From: Planctomycetota bacterium | GTDB taxonomy: Bacteria > Planctomycetota > MHYJ01 > JACPRB01 | Assembly: GCA_016200125.1 (NCBI GenBank) | Contig: JACQFK010000064.1 | Location: forward strand, 1-14,497 | DNA: 14,497 nucleotides | Direction of reading: 5' to 3' | Shown: one piece after another, positions 7,684 to 14,497 of the stretch | Layout of the letters: each line of letters starts with the position of its first letter | Position numbering within the stretch: the stretch's first letter is position 1 | The notes under the pieces: generated by a model | What the model was told of the DNA's origin: nothing | The model's database searches: none | Seen by the model: only the letters and a program-made list of their open reading frames with translations | Translations under genes and position numbers: made by a program

Positions 7684-8640
7684 ATGAAGACATCGATGGC
7701 GCTGATCCTGGCCCTCTGCGCGAGCCTCCAGGCGCAGGACGAGGGCAAGAAGAAGGTCGAGTCCCCGATCAAGAAGAGCCTCGGACCCGCGCCCGAGAAG
7801 TTCGACCTCGCGCGCACCGGCATCGAGTGGAATCGCGGCCTCGAGGCCGCCGTCAACAAGGGGAAGCCGGTCCTCCTCTTCCAGCTCCTGGGCAACTTCG
7901 ACGACGTCTACTGCTGAACGAACGCCCGCCTTTCGAGAAGCGTGCTCTTCTCGGACGCCCGCGTATCCGCCTTCATCCGCGCGAACTTCGTCGCGGCCTG
8001 GGAAGCCGTCCGCCCCGTCCCCACCGTCGAGATCGACTTCGGCAACGGCCGCAAGATCAAGCGCACCGTCAACGGGAACATCGCGACCTATGTCTGCGCC
8101 CCCGACGGCCGCGTCGTCGACGTCATCCCCGGCCTCAACCTGCCCGAGGCCTACCTCGAGAGCCTGCGCTACGCGCTCAACCTCTGCCACGCGACGCTCG
8201 CGGCGGCGGCCTTCGACAAGACCGTGATCGACTACCACACGGCCAACATCACGACCCCCACGGTCTACGAATGGGTCCGGAACGACATGGCCAAGGCGAT
8301 GGCGGAGCGGCTGATGAGGATGTCGCTCGACAAGCGGCAGGAACTCGTCGACCGCAAGGGCATCGGCACCCGGATCATCTCCCGAGACGTCGCGAAGGAG
8401 GAGATCGAATCCCCGCTGAAGAAGCTCACGGCCGAGGAGCTCGCCATCCTCACGGCCGACACCGAAATCAACCGCAAGGAACGGACGCCGCTCATCCACA
8501 AGATCCTGTCGGAGAAGATCGTCCGTCCCTCGGAGATCACCAAGCGTATCTACAAAGAGGCGCTGCACTGCGACCTGGACGACCCGTACCTCGGACTGAT
8601 CTCGAGCGCCTTCAATGGGGGAGCCTATGAGAATCGCTAG
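7684..8640 (+). CDS. Exported thioredoxin-like selenoprotein (Cys77-Sec78, UGA read-through)
   Basis: The frame from ATG 7684 (AGGAG site at 7673-7677) to the TAG at 8638-8640 is open for 318 codons except for one UGA at 7915-7917, codon 78. Residues 1-18 are a signal peptide (MKTSMALILALCASLQA). The region around the UGA is a continuous thioredoxin-like active-site segment: KGKPVLLFQLLGNFDDVYC, UGA, then TNARLSRSVLFSDARVSAF and NFVAAWEAV; a conventional reading would cut this fold at its catalytic site. A 9-bp hairpin at bacterial SECIS distance follows (7932-7955). Later, NIATYVCAPDGRVVDVIPGL fits the second half of the fold; 210-318 is helical and unassigned. Predicted role: periplasmic thiol/selenol redox protein. 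It overlaps the cytochrome gene by 14 bp. Confidence 0.88.
7932..7955 (+). promoter_or_regulatory. Bacterial SECIS element of the thioredoxin-like selenoprotein
   Basis: CGAGAAG (7934-7940) pairs with CTTCTCG (7947-7953), extended by a U-G wobble and a U-A pair to 7932-7955, giving 9 bp. The loop is CGUGCU (7941-7946), with G in the second position. The loop starts 23 nt after the UGA at 7915-7917. Stem, loop size, G position and distance all fit the bacterial SECIS model for SelB binding. Confidence 0.8.
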
Positions 8641-9172
8641 CGGCTGCGCCGCCCTGCTCCTGGCGGCCGGCTGCGCGACGACGCCTCCGCCGATGAATCC
8701 TCAGGTCGAATCGGCGGCGTTGGACTACGCATCTTTCGGGAAGGTGGACGACCTCGTCCGGCGCGCGCCGACCCTCTGCGACGCGCCGCCTCCCCCTCCG
8801 CCCCGGATCAGCGCCAGCCGCGATCCCGAGACCCACGGCAGGAAGCTCTACTACCTCTATGCCAAGAAGCAGGACGAGTACCGCAGCTTCCGCGAGCTGC
8901 CCCAGCCCCTGGGCCAGATCCTGGTGAAGGAATCCTGGACCCCGGCGGCCAACTCGACCTTGGCGCATCCCGTGACGAAGGACCGGGGCCCGCTCTTCCT
9001 GATGATCAAGACGGGCGAGGCGGACAGCGACGCGGGATGGATCTACGCGACCGCCACGCCCGGCGGAACAATGATCACCTCGTGGGGGAAGCTGGCCTCC
9101 TGCACGGAGTGCCACCAGCGCGCGAAGAACGACCGCGTCTTCGGCCTGGCGAAAGGCGCCAGCCCGCAGTAG
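8627..9172 (+). CDS. Cytochrome P460-family c-type lipoprotein
   Basis: The 181-residue protein has a lipoprotein signal, MRIASGCAALLLAAGC (lipobox LAAGC, lipidated Cys16), then a Pro-rich spacer. From about 68 on it matches the cytochrome P460 domain: GRKLYYLYAKKQDEYRSF, QPLGQILVKESW, PLFLMIKTG, GWIYATATPGG, and one c-type heme site CTECH (159-163) near the C-terminus followed by NDRVFGL. Family members bind a modified heme and oxidise small nitrogen compounds such as hydroxylamine; related beta-cytochromes act as NO/redox proteins. I chose ATG 8627 over 8615 because it starts the lipoprotein signal directly and has GGGGGAG before it (8617-8623). It is the last gene of the sigma-54 operon, overlapping the selenoprotein gene, and is probably an electron partner of the other exported proteins. 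Confidence 0.88.
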   Translation: MRIASGCAALLLAAGCATTPPPMNPQVESAALDYASFGKVDDLVRRAPTLCDAPPPPPPRISASRDPETHGRKLYYLYAKKQDEYRSFRELPQPLGQILVKESWTPAANSTLAHPVTKDRGPLFLMIKTGEADSDAGWIYATATPGGTMITSWGKLASCTECHQRAKNDRVFGLAKGASPQ

Positions 9173-9178
9173 GCGCGG

Positions 9179-9469
9179 CTACTCCTCGACGACGAACTTC
9201 TGCTTGACCGACTCCAGCGTGTCGGCCCCCAGCTTCGTCCCCGTGGCGAGATCGTAGACGTCCATCTCGAACTTCTTGAAGACGTCCATGAGCTGGGTGA
9301 TCTCCTCCCAGGCCAGGTCGTTGCGCAGCCGCTGGGGCACCGAGATCCCCAGGCCGTTGGAGGCCGGGACGGGGAACAGCTCGACCCGCTTTCGGATCGG
9401 CTTGACCGCGCCGTGCAGCGCCGCCCAGTCGACCGGCTTCGGGCCCTCCGCCATCAGCGTGTAGGCCAT
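9179..9469 (-). CDS. Uncharacterised small protein, second of a coupled pair
   Basis: A 96-residue soluble protein starting MAYTLMAEGPKPVDWAALHG; no signal peptide and no membrane segment. I do not recognise the family. It has a predicted mixed alpha/beta composition, with a basic stretch KPIRKRVELFP (29-39) and helical regions WEEITQLMDVFKKFEM and TLESVKQKFVVEE. Its ATG shares one base with the TGA of the gene before it (TGATG), so the two are translationally coupled and their products probably interact. It ends 7 bp from the convergent cytochrome gene, with no terminator in between. I chose the ATG at 9469 over any upstream codon because the coupling and codon pattern both point to it. Confidence 0.72.
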   Translation of the reverse strand: MAYTLMAEGPKPVDWAALHGAVKPIRKRVELFPVPASNGLGISVPQRLRNDLAWEEITQLMDVFKKFEMDVYDLATGTKLGADTLESVKQKFVVEE

Positions 9470-9765
9470 CACTCGCCCCCTTCCGACATGAACATCAGGC
9501 CCGCCGCCCGGGTGCCGAGCGCCGTCCTGATCTGCTGCTTGGATTCGGGCGCCACCTTCTGCTCCCGCTCGTCGTACCAGACCTCCTGCGTAAAGCCCGG
9601 CATCTTGCGGGCGCACCAGGCCAGCCGGGCCTGGGCGAAGCGGATCGCCCGCTCCACCCGGTCGGGGGCCGTGAGGTCGTGATTGAATATGTGGACGGCG
9701 CTCTTGGCCTCGTCGTTCTGGAACTCGGCCGTCGCGCCGCCCCAGTCGAGGGACAGGGGATCCAT
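9469..9765 (-). CDS. Uncharacterised small protein, first of a coupled pair
   Basis: A 98-residue soluble protein, MDPLSLDWGGATAEFQN at the start, without signal or membrane segments. A central amphipathic helix (VERAIRFAQARLAWCARKM, 37-55) with one Cys is followed by a conspicuous run of charged residues. No family assigned. A GGAGG site lies 4 nt before the ATG. It is divergent from the ADP-ribosylglycohydrolase gene, only 41 bp away, and heads a two-gene unit with the next gene. A toxin-antitoxin or immunity pair would have this size and coupling, but no known motif supports that. Confidence 0.7.
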   Translation of the reverse strand: MDPLSLDWGGATAEFQNDEAKSAVHIFNHDLTAPDRVERAIRFAQARLAWCARKMPGFTQEVWYDEREQKVAPESKQQIRTALGTRAAGLMFMSEGGE

Positions 9766-9793
9766 GGGCCCTCCCGCAAATGTGACGAAAGAT

Positions 9794-9799
9794 TATACT
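9794..9799 (+). promoter_or_regulatory. Candidate -10 box, leaderless start of the ADP-ribosylglycohydrolase gene
   Basis: TATACT ends 7 nt before the ATG at 9807 and no ribosome binding site intervenes (CCACCGG only). A start at about 9806-9807 would give a leaderless mRNA. No clear -35 was found. Confidence 0.5.
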
Positions 9800-9806
9800 C
9801 CACCGG

Positions 9807-10784
9807 ATGGATTTGCGGGACCGTCTCGCGGGCGTGCTGCTCGGCACCGCCGTCGGCGACGCGCTCGGGCTCGTCTGCGAGGGGATGTCGGCGAAGCGGA
9901 TCGCCCGGCGCTTCGGGCGCCTCGACCGCTACCACCTGCTGGGCCGCCGGGGCTACGTGTCGGACGATACGGAGCAGTCGGCCCTCGTCGCCCAGAGCCT
10001 CGCGCGCCATCCCGCCGACCCCGACCGCTGCGCGCGCGCGTTCCGCCGCTCGCTGCTCGGCTGGTTCTGGCGCCTGCCCTGGGGCGTCGGCCTGGCCACG
10101 GTCCGCTCCTCCTTCCGGATCATGCTCGGCCTCTCCCGCAGCGGCGTCCGCTCCGCGGGCAACGGATCGGCGATGCGCGCGGCGGTCGTCGGCGCCTTCT
10201 TCCCCGACGACGCGGAGAAGCGGCGGACCTTCGGCAGGGCGATCGCGTCGGTCACCCACACCGACGAGCGCGCGCTGCAGGGGGCGCTCTTCGTCGCGGA
10301 GCTCGTCGCCCGCGGGCCCGAGGAGGCGCGCCGCGGCGTGACCGAGCCGGAGCTGGGCGCGGCGCTCGACCGGGCGGCCGAGCTCGCGAAGCGCTGCGCG
10401 CCGACCTCGGAGGCGGCGGAGGCGCTCAAGACCACGGGCTACGTGGTCCACACGGTGCCCTTCGCGCTCTACTGCTACCTGCGCTACGGCGACACGCCGC
10501 TACTGGCGCTGCAGGAATGCATCGGCGCGGGAGGCGACACCGACTCGATCGCCGCGATCCTCGGCGCCTGGCTCGGCGCGCTGCACGGCGAGCCGGGACT
10601 GCCCGCCCATCTGATCGCCGGGCTGAACGACGGGCCCTTCGGACCCTCGCACCTGCGCGGCCTGGCCGCGTCGCTCGCGGGCGCCGCCCCTCCGCCCCGC
10701 TACTCCTGGCTCCGCGCCCTGCTCCGCAACCTCGCGCTCTATCCGGTGATCCTCTTCCACGGGTTCAGAAGAATTTTCCCGTAA
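9807..10784 (+). CDS. ADP-ribosylglycohydrolase family protein (DraG/ARH type)
   Basis: The 325-residue, mostly helical cytosolic protein carries the family's motifs in order: GTAVGDALG (13-21), SDDTEQSALV (52-61), GNGSAMRAAVVG (118-129), a THTDERALQGA segment (150-160) and GGDTDSIAAILGAWLGALHG (242-261). The SDDT and GDTDS acidic residues bind two Mg2+ ions in characterised homologues, which remove ADP-ribose from modified proteins or from related molecules. All these residues are present, so it should be active; the target (for example modified arginine, or free ADP-ribosyl compounds) is not visible. No partner ADP-ribosyltransferase occurs in the window. The C-terminal 30 residues are hydrophobic and basic (RALLRNLALYPVILFHGF), possibly for membrane contact. 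Confidence 0.93.
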   Translation: MDLRDRLAGVLLGTAVGDALGLVCEGMSAKRIARRFGRLDRYHLLGRRGYVSDDTEQSALVAQSLARHPADPDRCARAFRRSLLGWFWRLPWGVGLATVRSSFRIMLGLSRSGVRSAGNGSAMRAAVVGAFFPDDAEKRRTFGRAIASVTHTDERALQGALFVAELVARGPEEARRGVTEPELGAALDRAAELAKRCAPTSEAAEALKTTGYVVHTVPFALYCYLRYGDTPLLALQECIGAGGDTDSIAAILGAWLGALHGEPGLPAHLIAGLNDGPFGPSHLRGLAASLAGAAPPPRYSWLRALLRNLALYPVILFHGFRRIFP

Positions 10785-10883
10785 GGGTCGATTCGCTTAC
10801 TCGAGTCGCATTGGAATGTGTAAGAATAAAGAGGAGCCGGTCCTGGAAAGAGGGGTAAGGGGCGGGGCACGCCGGAGATTTCC

Positions 10884-12752
10884 ATGAACCTCATCGCACT
10901 CCTGCTGTCCCTCTCTCTCCAGAACGACCCCGACGCCTACGTCTCCCCCGCCGGCAAGGACACGAACCCGGGGACGAAAGAGGCGCCTTTCGCCACGATC
11001 GCCCGGGCCCGCGACGCCGTCCGCACGAAGGCCGTCACGGTCCACCTGCGCGCCGGCACCTACTTCCTTCCCGAGACGCTCGTGTTCAAGCCCGAGGATT
11101 CCGGCGTCACCTACGCGGCGGATCCGGGCGCGACGGTCGTCGTGAGCGGCGGCAGGCGGATCGAGGGCTGGAAGAAGGCCGAGGGCGGACTCTGGACGGC
11201 GCAGATCCCCGAAGGCTGGCGCTTCAACCAGCTCTTCATCGACGGCAAGCGCCGCACCCGCGCCCGGACGCCGAACGAGGGCGAGTACTTCCACGTCGAC
11301 GGCGAGATCACGCTCGACAAGCCCGCGAAGCTGAAATACAAGCAGGGCGACCTGAAGCCCGAGTGGGCCGCGCGGGGCGACGTAGAGGTTATCGCGCTCC
11401 AGAAGTGGGCCGAGATCCGCATGCCGATCCGGGCCATCGACGCCGACGCGCGCGTCGCCACGCTCTCGGGCGACTGTTTCAAGTGGATCACCGAGGCGAA
11501 GGCGCGCTACTGGGTCGAGAACGCCCCCGAGTTCCTCGACGCGCCGGGCGAATGGCATCTCGACCGCAAGACGGGCCTGCTGTCCTACAAGCCCCTCGAG
11601 GGCGAGGACCCCTCCAAGGTCGAGGCGATCGCGCCGACGATGCCGCAGCTCCTGAGGATCGAAGGCGCCCGCAATCTCCAGTTCCGCGGCATCGCGTTCA
11701 GCCACGCGGACTGGTCGATCGGCCCGAAGGGCTTTTCGGACTCGCAGGCGGCGATCGAGTACGCCGGCGCGGTCTGGGCCCAGGGCGCGGTCTCCTGCGC
11801 CTTCGAGCGCTGCGTCGTCTCCCACGTCGGCGGCTACGGCATCGACTTCGGACGCGGCTGCAAGGAGAACCGCATCGTCCGCTGCGAGGTCGTCGACATC
11901 GGCGCCGGCGGGATCCGGATCGGCGAGACGGCGCTGCGCAAGGAGGAGGCGGACAGGACGCTGGGCAACATCGTGACCGACAGCCACATCCACGACATCG
12001 GCCGCGTCTTCCCCGCGGGCGTCGCGATCTGGGTGGGCCACAGCTCGAAGAACCTGTTCTCCCACAACCACATCCACGACACCTGCTACTCGGGGTTCTC
12101 GATCGGCTGGTCCTGGGGCTACGGCCCGAGCGGCGCGCAGGAGAACATCATCGAGTTCAACGACGTCCACGACATCGGCCGGGGGATGCTGGCCGACATG
12201 GGCGGTATCTACACCCTGGGCACCTGCACGGGAACGGTCATCCGCAACAACGTGTTCCACGACGTCTGGTCGTCGACCTACGGCGGCTGGGCGATCTACT
12301 TCGACGAGGGCTCCACCGGCGTGGTCGCGGAGAACAACCTGGCCTACCGCTGCAAGTCGAACGGCTTCCACCAGCACTACGGGAAGGAGAACACCCTGCG
12401 GAACAACATCTTCGCGCTCAACCAGGAGGCGCAGATCGCCCGCACGCGCAAGGAGGACCACTTCACCCTGCTCTTCGAGCGGAACATCATCTACTGGAAG
12501 GAAGGCAAGCTGCTCTCGGGCAACTGGGACGGCGGCCAGTACCGCTGGGAGAAGAACCTGTTCTGGAATCCCGCGGGAACGAAGGGGCTGCCCGAGAAGT
12601 GGAAGGAGCAGGGAATCGACAAGGATTCGGTCATCGCGGATCCGCTCTTCGTCGATCCCGATAAGGGCGACTTCAGCCTCAAGGCCGACTCGCCCGCCCT
12701 CAAGCTGGGCTTCCAGCCGATCGACGTCTCAAAGGTCGGCCCCCGACCCTAG
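10884..12752 (+). CDS. Secreted right-handed parallel beta-helix protein, probable glycoside hydrolase (GH141-like)
   Basis: The 622-residue protein has a short signal (MNLIALLLSLSLQ), then a DUF1565-type start: YVSPAGKDTNPGTKEAPF (19-36), VHLRAGTYFLPETLVF, EDSGVTYAADPG, and VSGGRRIEGW (87-96). The middle and end are irregular beta-helix turns with repeated N-x-H/I-H-D elements (SHIHDIGR, NHIHDT, NDVHDIGRG, NNVFHDVW). This start and length are typical of polysaccharide-active beta-helix enzymes, particularly GH141 (fucosidase or xylanase activities are known there). The substrate is not readable. GGAGA at 10874-10878 gives a usual start. The gene stands alone and its stop overlaps the stop of the convergent small gene in the palindrome CTAG. 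Confidence 0.85.
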   Translation: MNLIALLLSLSLQNDPDAYVSPAGKDTNPGTKEAPFATIARARDAVRTKAVTVHLRAGTYFLPETLVFKPEDSGVTYAADPGATVVVSGGRRIEGWKKAEGGLWTAQIPEGWRFNQLFIDGKRRTRARTPNEGEYFHVDGEITLDKPAKLKYKQGDLKPEWAARGDVEVIALQKWAEIRMPIRAIDADARVATLSGDCFKWITEAKARYWVENAPEFLDAPGEWHLDRKTGLLSYKPLEGEDPSKVEAIAPTMPQLLRIEGARNLQFRGIAFSHADWSIGPKGFSDSQAAIEYAGAVWAQGAVSCAFERCVVSHVGGYGIDFGRGCKENRIVRCEVVDIGAGGIRIGETALRKEEADRTLGNIVTDSHIHDIGRVFPAGVAIWVGHSSKNLFSHNHIHDTCYSGFSIGWSWGYGPSGAQENIIEFNDVHDIGRGMLADMGGIYTLGTCTGTVIRNNVFHDVWSSTYGGWAIYFDEGSTGVVAENNLAYRCKSNGFHQHYGKENTLRNNIFALNQEAQIARTRKEDHFTLLFERNIIYWKEGKLLSGNWDGGQYRWEKNLFWNPAGTKGLPEKWKEQGIDKDSVIADPLFVDPDKGDFSLKADSPALKLGFQPIDVSKVGPRP

Positions 12753-13036
12753 TTCAGAAGCGGGGAGTGGCAGCGATGGGGGCCCCGGCGGGCCTCGACC
12801 TCGGCTTCCGCTTCCTTCTTGAGCGCGCGGATCATGTTGCGGGCGACCCGGGGGGAGCCGAAGAACATGTTCACCTCGGCGCCGCACATGCAGGCGACGG
12901 GGTAGCGTTCCTTGAGGGGGTCGGTGTCGCGGATCACCAGGGAGACCTTGTCGCCGCACCCGGCGCACTTGAAGACGAGGCAGAGCGCTCCGTCCATCAC
13001 CCGCTTCCCCACCAGCTCAAACGGCATGTTCGCCAT
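12749..13036 (-). CDS. Small four-cysteine (zinc-ribbon-like) protein
   Basis: A 95-residue soluble protein. Two cysteine pairs, CAGC (24-27) and CMC (49-51), flank a 20-residue beta region, which looks like a small metal-binding ribbon, though the second pair has one residue between cysteines where zinc ribbons usually have two. The C-terminal third (VARNMIRALKKEAEAEVEARR) is a charged helix. Family not recognised. GGAGGG precedes the ATG by 7 nt. The stop overlaps that of the beta-helix gene (CTAG), so there is no room for a terminator. It could be co-transcribed with the MgtE gene upstream, 93 bp away. Confidence 0.75.
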   Translation of the reverse strand: MANMPFELVGKRVMDGALCLVFKCAGCGDKVSLVIRDTDPLKERYPVACMCGAEVNMFFGSPRVARNMIRALKKEAEAEVEARRGPHRCHSPLLN

Positions 13037-13103
13037 GGTCCCACCCTCCAGCTGTCCTGTCTGGTTTATCGGCAGCCGGGGGGCCGTCCTTGAACTGCGA
13101 CCA

Positions 13104-13120
13104 TTCCAACGTCGTTTGAA
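13104..13120. repeat. Second copy of the 7060 repeat, imperfect palindrome
   Basis: TTCCAACGTCGTTTGAA; its first 16 bases are identical to 7060-7075. It is an imperfect 17-bp dyad (two symmetric mismatching bases around a central T). It lies 10 bp after the MgtE stop and upstream of the small four-cysteine gene. A shared binding site or a dispersed small element are both possible. Confidence 0.5.
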
Positions 13121-13129
13121 GGGCAGCAG

Positions 13130-14494
13130 CTATTTCAGCCACTTCAGGAAGAGGGTGGCGCCGCCGAAGTAGACGAGCAGGGTCGAGAAGTCGGCCAGCG
13201 CGAGCACCAGCGGGCCGCTCGCGATCGCCGGGTTGACCTTGAAGCGCTTCATCAGGCCGGGGATGATCACCGCCAGGAAGGCCGACCAGGCCACCGAGAT
13301 CAACACCGCGCCGCCGATCAGCAGGCCGATCCGCGGGTTGCCGTGCCAGAGCAGCGACGCCGCCGCCACGAGCGCCCCCGAATAGAGCGCCGCCAGGAGC
13401 CCGACCAGCACCTCCTTCACCATGAAGGCCGTCAACTCCTCCTTGGACGTGCCCCCCTCGACCAGGGTCGACAGCACCACCGAGGTGGTCTGCGCCCCGA
13501 TGCTCTCCCCCAGGGCCAGGACGATCGGCATGAAAATCCCCAGCACCACCAGCGTCTCGAGCGTGTGCTGGAAGAAGCCGGCGATGAACGCGCAGCCCAG
13601 GCCGCCCAGGATCGTCACGGTGATCCAGGGAAGCCGACCCCGCGTCGCCACCAGCGTCTGCTTGAGCCGCTCGCGCGGGTCGATGCCCGTGATCCCGCGC
13701 ACCACCTCCTGCTGGCCCGCGTGCATCGCCTCCTTCATCGCGTTGACCGAGACGATGCCGATCAGGCGGTCCTTTTCGTCCGTCACGGGCAGCGACACGT
13801 AGGGGTACTGCTGGAACATCTCCACGATCTCCGCCAGCGGCGCCGTGGAGCGGAGCTTCACCACGGTCTTGACCATGACCGAATGGACCGAGTCCTGCGG
13901 CCGGGCCATGAGCAGCGACCTCAGCGGCGCCACCCCGGCCAGGCGGCCGCCCGCGTCCACGATGTAGATGTACGAGGGCGTGTCCGCCCGCCCGCTGCCC
14001 CGGATGATCTCCAGCGCCCGCTCGATCGTGACCACGTCGGGCACGCTCAGGTAGCGGGTCGTCATCAGGCCGCCCGCGGTCCTGGGGTCGAAGGTCATCA
14101 GCTTCCGCACGTCGGCGCGCAGCGTGGAGTCGACGGCGTTCAGGATCCCGTCGGCCTTCTCCGCCGGCAGCCGCAGGACGATGTCCGCCAGCGCGTCGGG
14201 CGGGATCAGCCGCAGCGCGGCCGTGATCGAGGCCGGCTCGATCTGGGTGAGCAACTCCTCGAGGCTCGCGCTGTCGCAGTCGGCCAGGATCGAGGCCACC
14301 AGCGGCGGCGGCGCCTGGGCGAGGATCGCCTTCTGCTCCTCCCCGTGGAGCTGGACGAAGAGCTCGGCGCGGCGGACCGGCGAGAGGGCGCGGAAGGACT
14401 CGAGGATATCGGCCACGACGCCGGTCTTGACCGCGCCGCGGAGCTTGGTGGCCGAGAGATCGGCTACCGGCGGCGCGTCTGGCTGTTCGTCCAC
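13130..14494 (-). CDS. mgtE: MgtE-type magnesium transporter
   Basis: The 454 residues from the GTG at 14494 match the usual 450-residue length, but the window ends 3 nt upstream, so an earlier start cannot be excluded. Domains: N-terminal helical superhelix at about 20-140, two CBS domains at about 143-260 (TRYLSVPDVVTIERAL; SLPVTDEKDRLIGIVSV), connecting helix, then five membrane helices at 290-452. Asp435 in ALADFSTLLVYF corresponds to the pore aspartate essential for Mg2+ in the family. The cytosolic domains close the pore when Mg2+ is high. The usual GGN-x-GxQ signature is GESIGAQTTS (329-338) here, a variant I associate with a distinct branch. Inner membrane; function Mg2+ (perhaps also Co2+) uptake. 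Confidence 0.93.
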   Translation of the reverse strand: MDEQPDAPPVADLSATKLRGAVKTGVVADILESFRALSPVRRAELFVQLHGEEQKAILAQAPPPLVASILADCDSASLEELLTQIEPASITAALRLIPPDALADIVLRLPAEKADGILNAVDSTLRADVRKLMTFDPRTAGGLMTTRYLSVPDVVTIERALEIIRGSGRADTPSYIYIVDAGGRLAGVAPLRSLLMARPQDSVHSVMVKTVVKLRSTAPLAEIVEMFQQYPYVSLPVTDEKDRLIGIVSVNAMKEAMHAGQQEVVRGITGIDPRERLKQTLVATRGRLPWITVTILGGLGCAFIAGFFQHTLETLVVLGIFMPIVLALGESIGAQTTSVVLSTLVEGGTSKEELTAFMVKEVLVGLLAALYSGALVAAASLLWHGNPRIGLLIGGAVLISVAWSAFLAVIIPGLMKRFKVNPAIASGPLVLALADFSTLLVYFGGATLFLKWLK

Positions 14495-14497
14495 TCC

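Noticed and set aside
7126..8568. A 480-codon open frame on the minus strand spanning the dioxygenase and selenoprotein genes
   Set aside because: Its length first seemed to argue against the plus-strand genes, but the plus strand has catalytic motifs, signal peptides and ribosome binding sites, and this frame has none.
10762..10785. Weak hairpin ACGGG...CCCGT at the end of the ADP-ribosylglycohydrolase gene as a terminator
   Set aside because: Five base pairs, a long loop, inside the coding end and no T-run.
10797..12461. A 554-codon open frame on the minus strand
   Set aside because: Antisense shadow of the beta-helix gene; repetitive Asp/Val/Arg composition and no domain.
13037..13129. 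A GG-N10-GC match on the minus strand as a fourth sigma-54 promoter
   Set aside because: Only the GG and GC fit; the rest is a C-run without TGGCAC or TTGC.

Overview
The window is GC-rich throughout, with tightly packed genes and many exported proteins (Sec, Tat and lipoprotein signals), so the cell is Gram-negative. The gene families (DUF3299, HEAT-repeat, VIT and VWA proteins, cytochrome P460, a Tat-exported intradiol dioxygenase, a sulfatase-free beta-helix hydrolase) suggest a Planctomycetota-like or neighbouring deep-branching lineage. This is an impression from protein families; there is no rRNA or marker gene to settle it.

Layout. 1-1990 (minus) is an overlapping three-gene operon: a DUF3299 lipoprotein, an exported HEAT-repeat protein and a GNAT acetyltransferase (cut by the window edge). 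2004-2066 is a perfect 30-bp inverted repeat in the divergent intergenic region. 2115-5003 (plus) is a two-component pair: a membrane histidine kinase and an NtrC-type, sigma-54-dependent response regulator. 5092-6953 is a VIT-domain protein followed by a VWA-domain protein. 7117-9172 is an intradiol dioxygenase, a thioredoxin-like selenoprotein and a lipid-anchored cytochrome P460. 9179-9765 (minus) is a coupled pair of unknown small genes. 9807-10784 is an ADP-ribosylglycohydrolase. 10884-12752 is a secreted beta-helix protein, probably a glycoside hydrolase. 12749-13036 (minus) is a small four-cysteine protein, and 13130-14494 (minus) is an MgtE magnesium transporter.

The central result is an apparent local regulon. 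The two operons directly downstream of the kinase/regulator pair each start with a good -24/-12 (sigma-54) promoter. Each promoter is preceded by two tandem copies of the same palindrome, GTATC-N6-GATAC, about two helical turns apart (one half-site has a mismatch). In both, the ATG lies exactly 13 nt after the -12 GC, which predicts leaderless mRNAs. A third sigma-54-type promoter lies just before the kinase gene, beside a different nested palindrome. The simplest reading is that the sensor and regulator switch on an extracytoplasmic redox/oxidation module plus a VIT/VWA pair.

Both target operons also contain an in-frame UGA inside an otherwise continuous gene, each followed at bacterial-SECIS distance by a hairpin. 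In the thioredoxin-like gene (7684-8640) the motif is Cys-UGA at the expected active-site position with a 9-bp stem, a convincing selenocysteine. In the VIT gene (5092-5865) the UGA falls just after the signal peptide; it may be selenocysteine, a nonsense mutation, or a boundary between two coupled reading frames. No tRNA, rRNA, CRISPR array or insertion sequence was seen.
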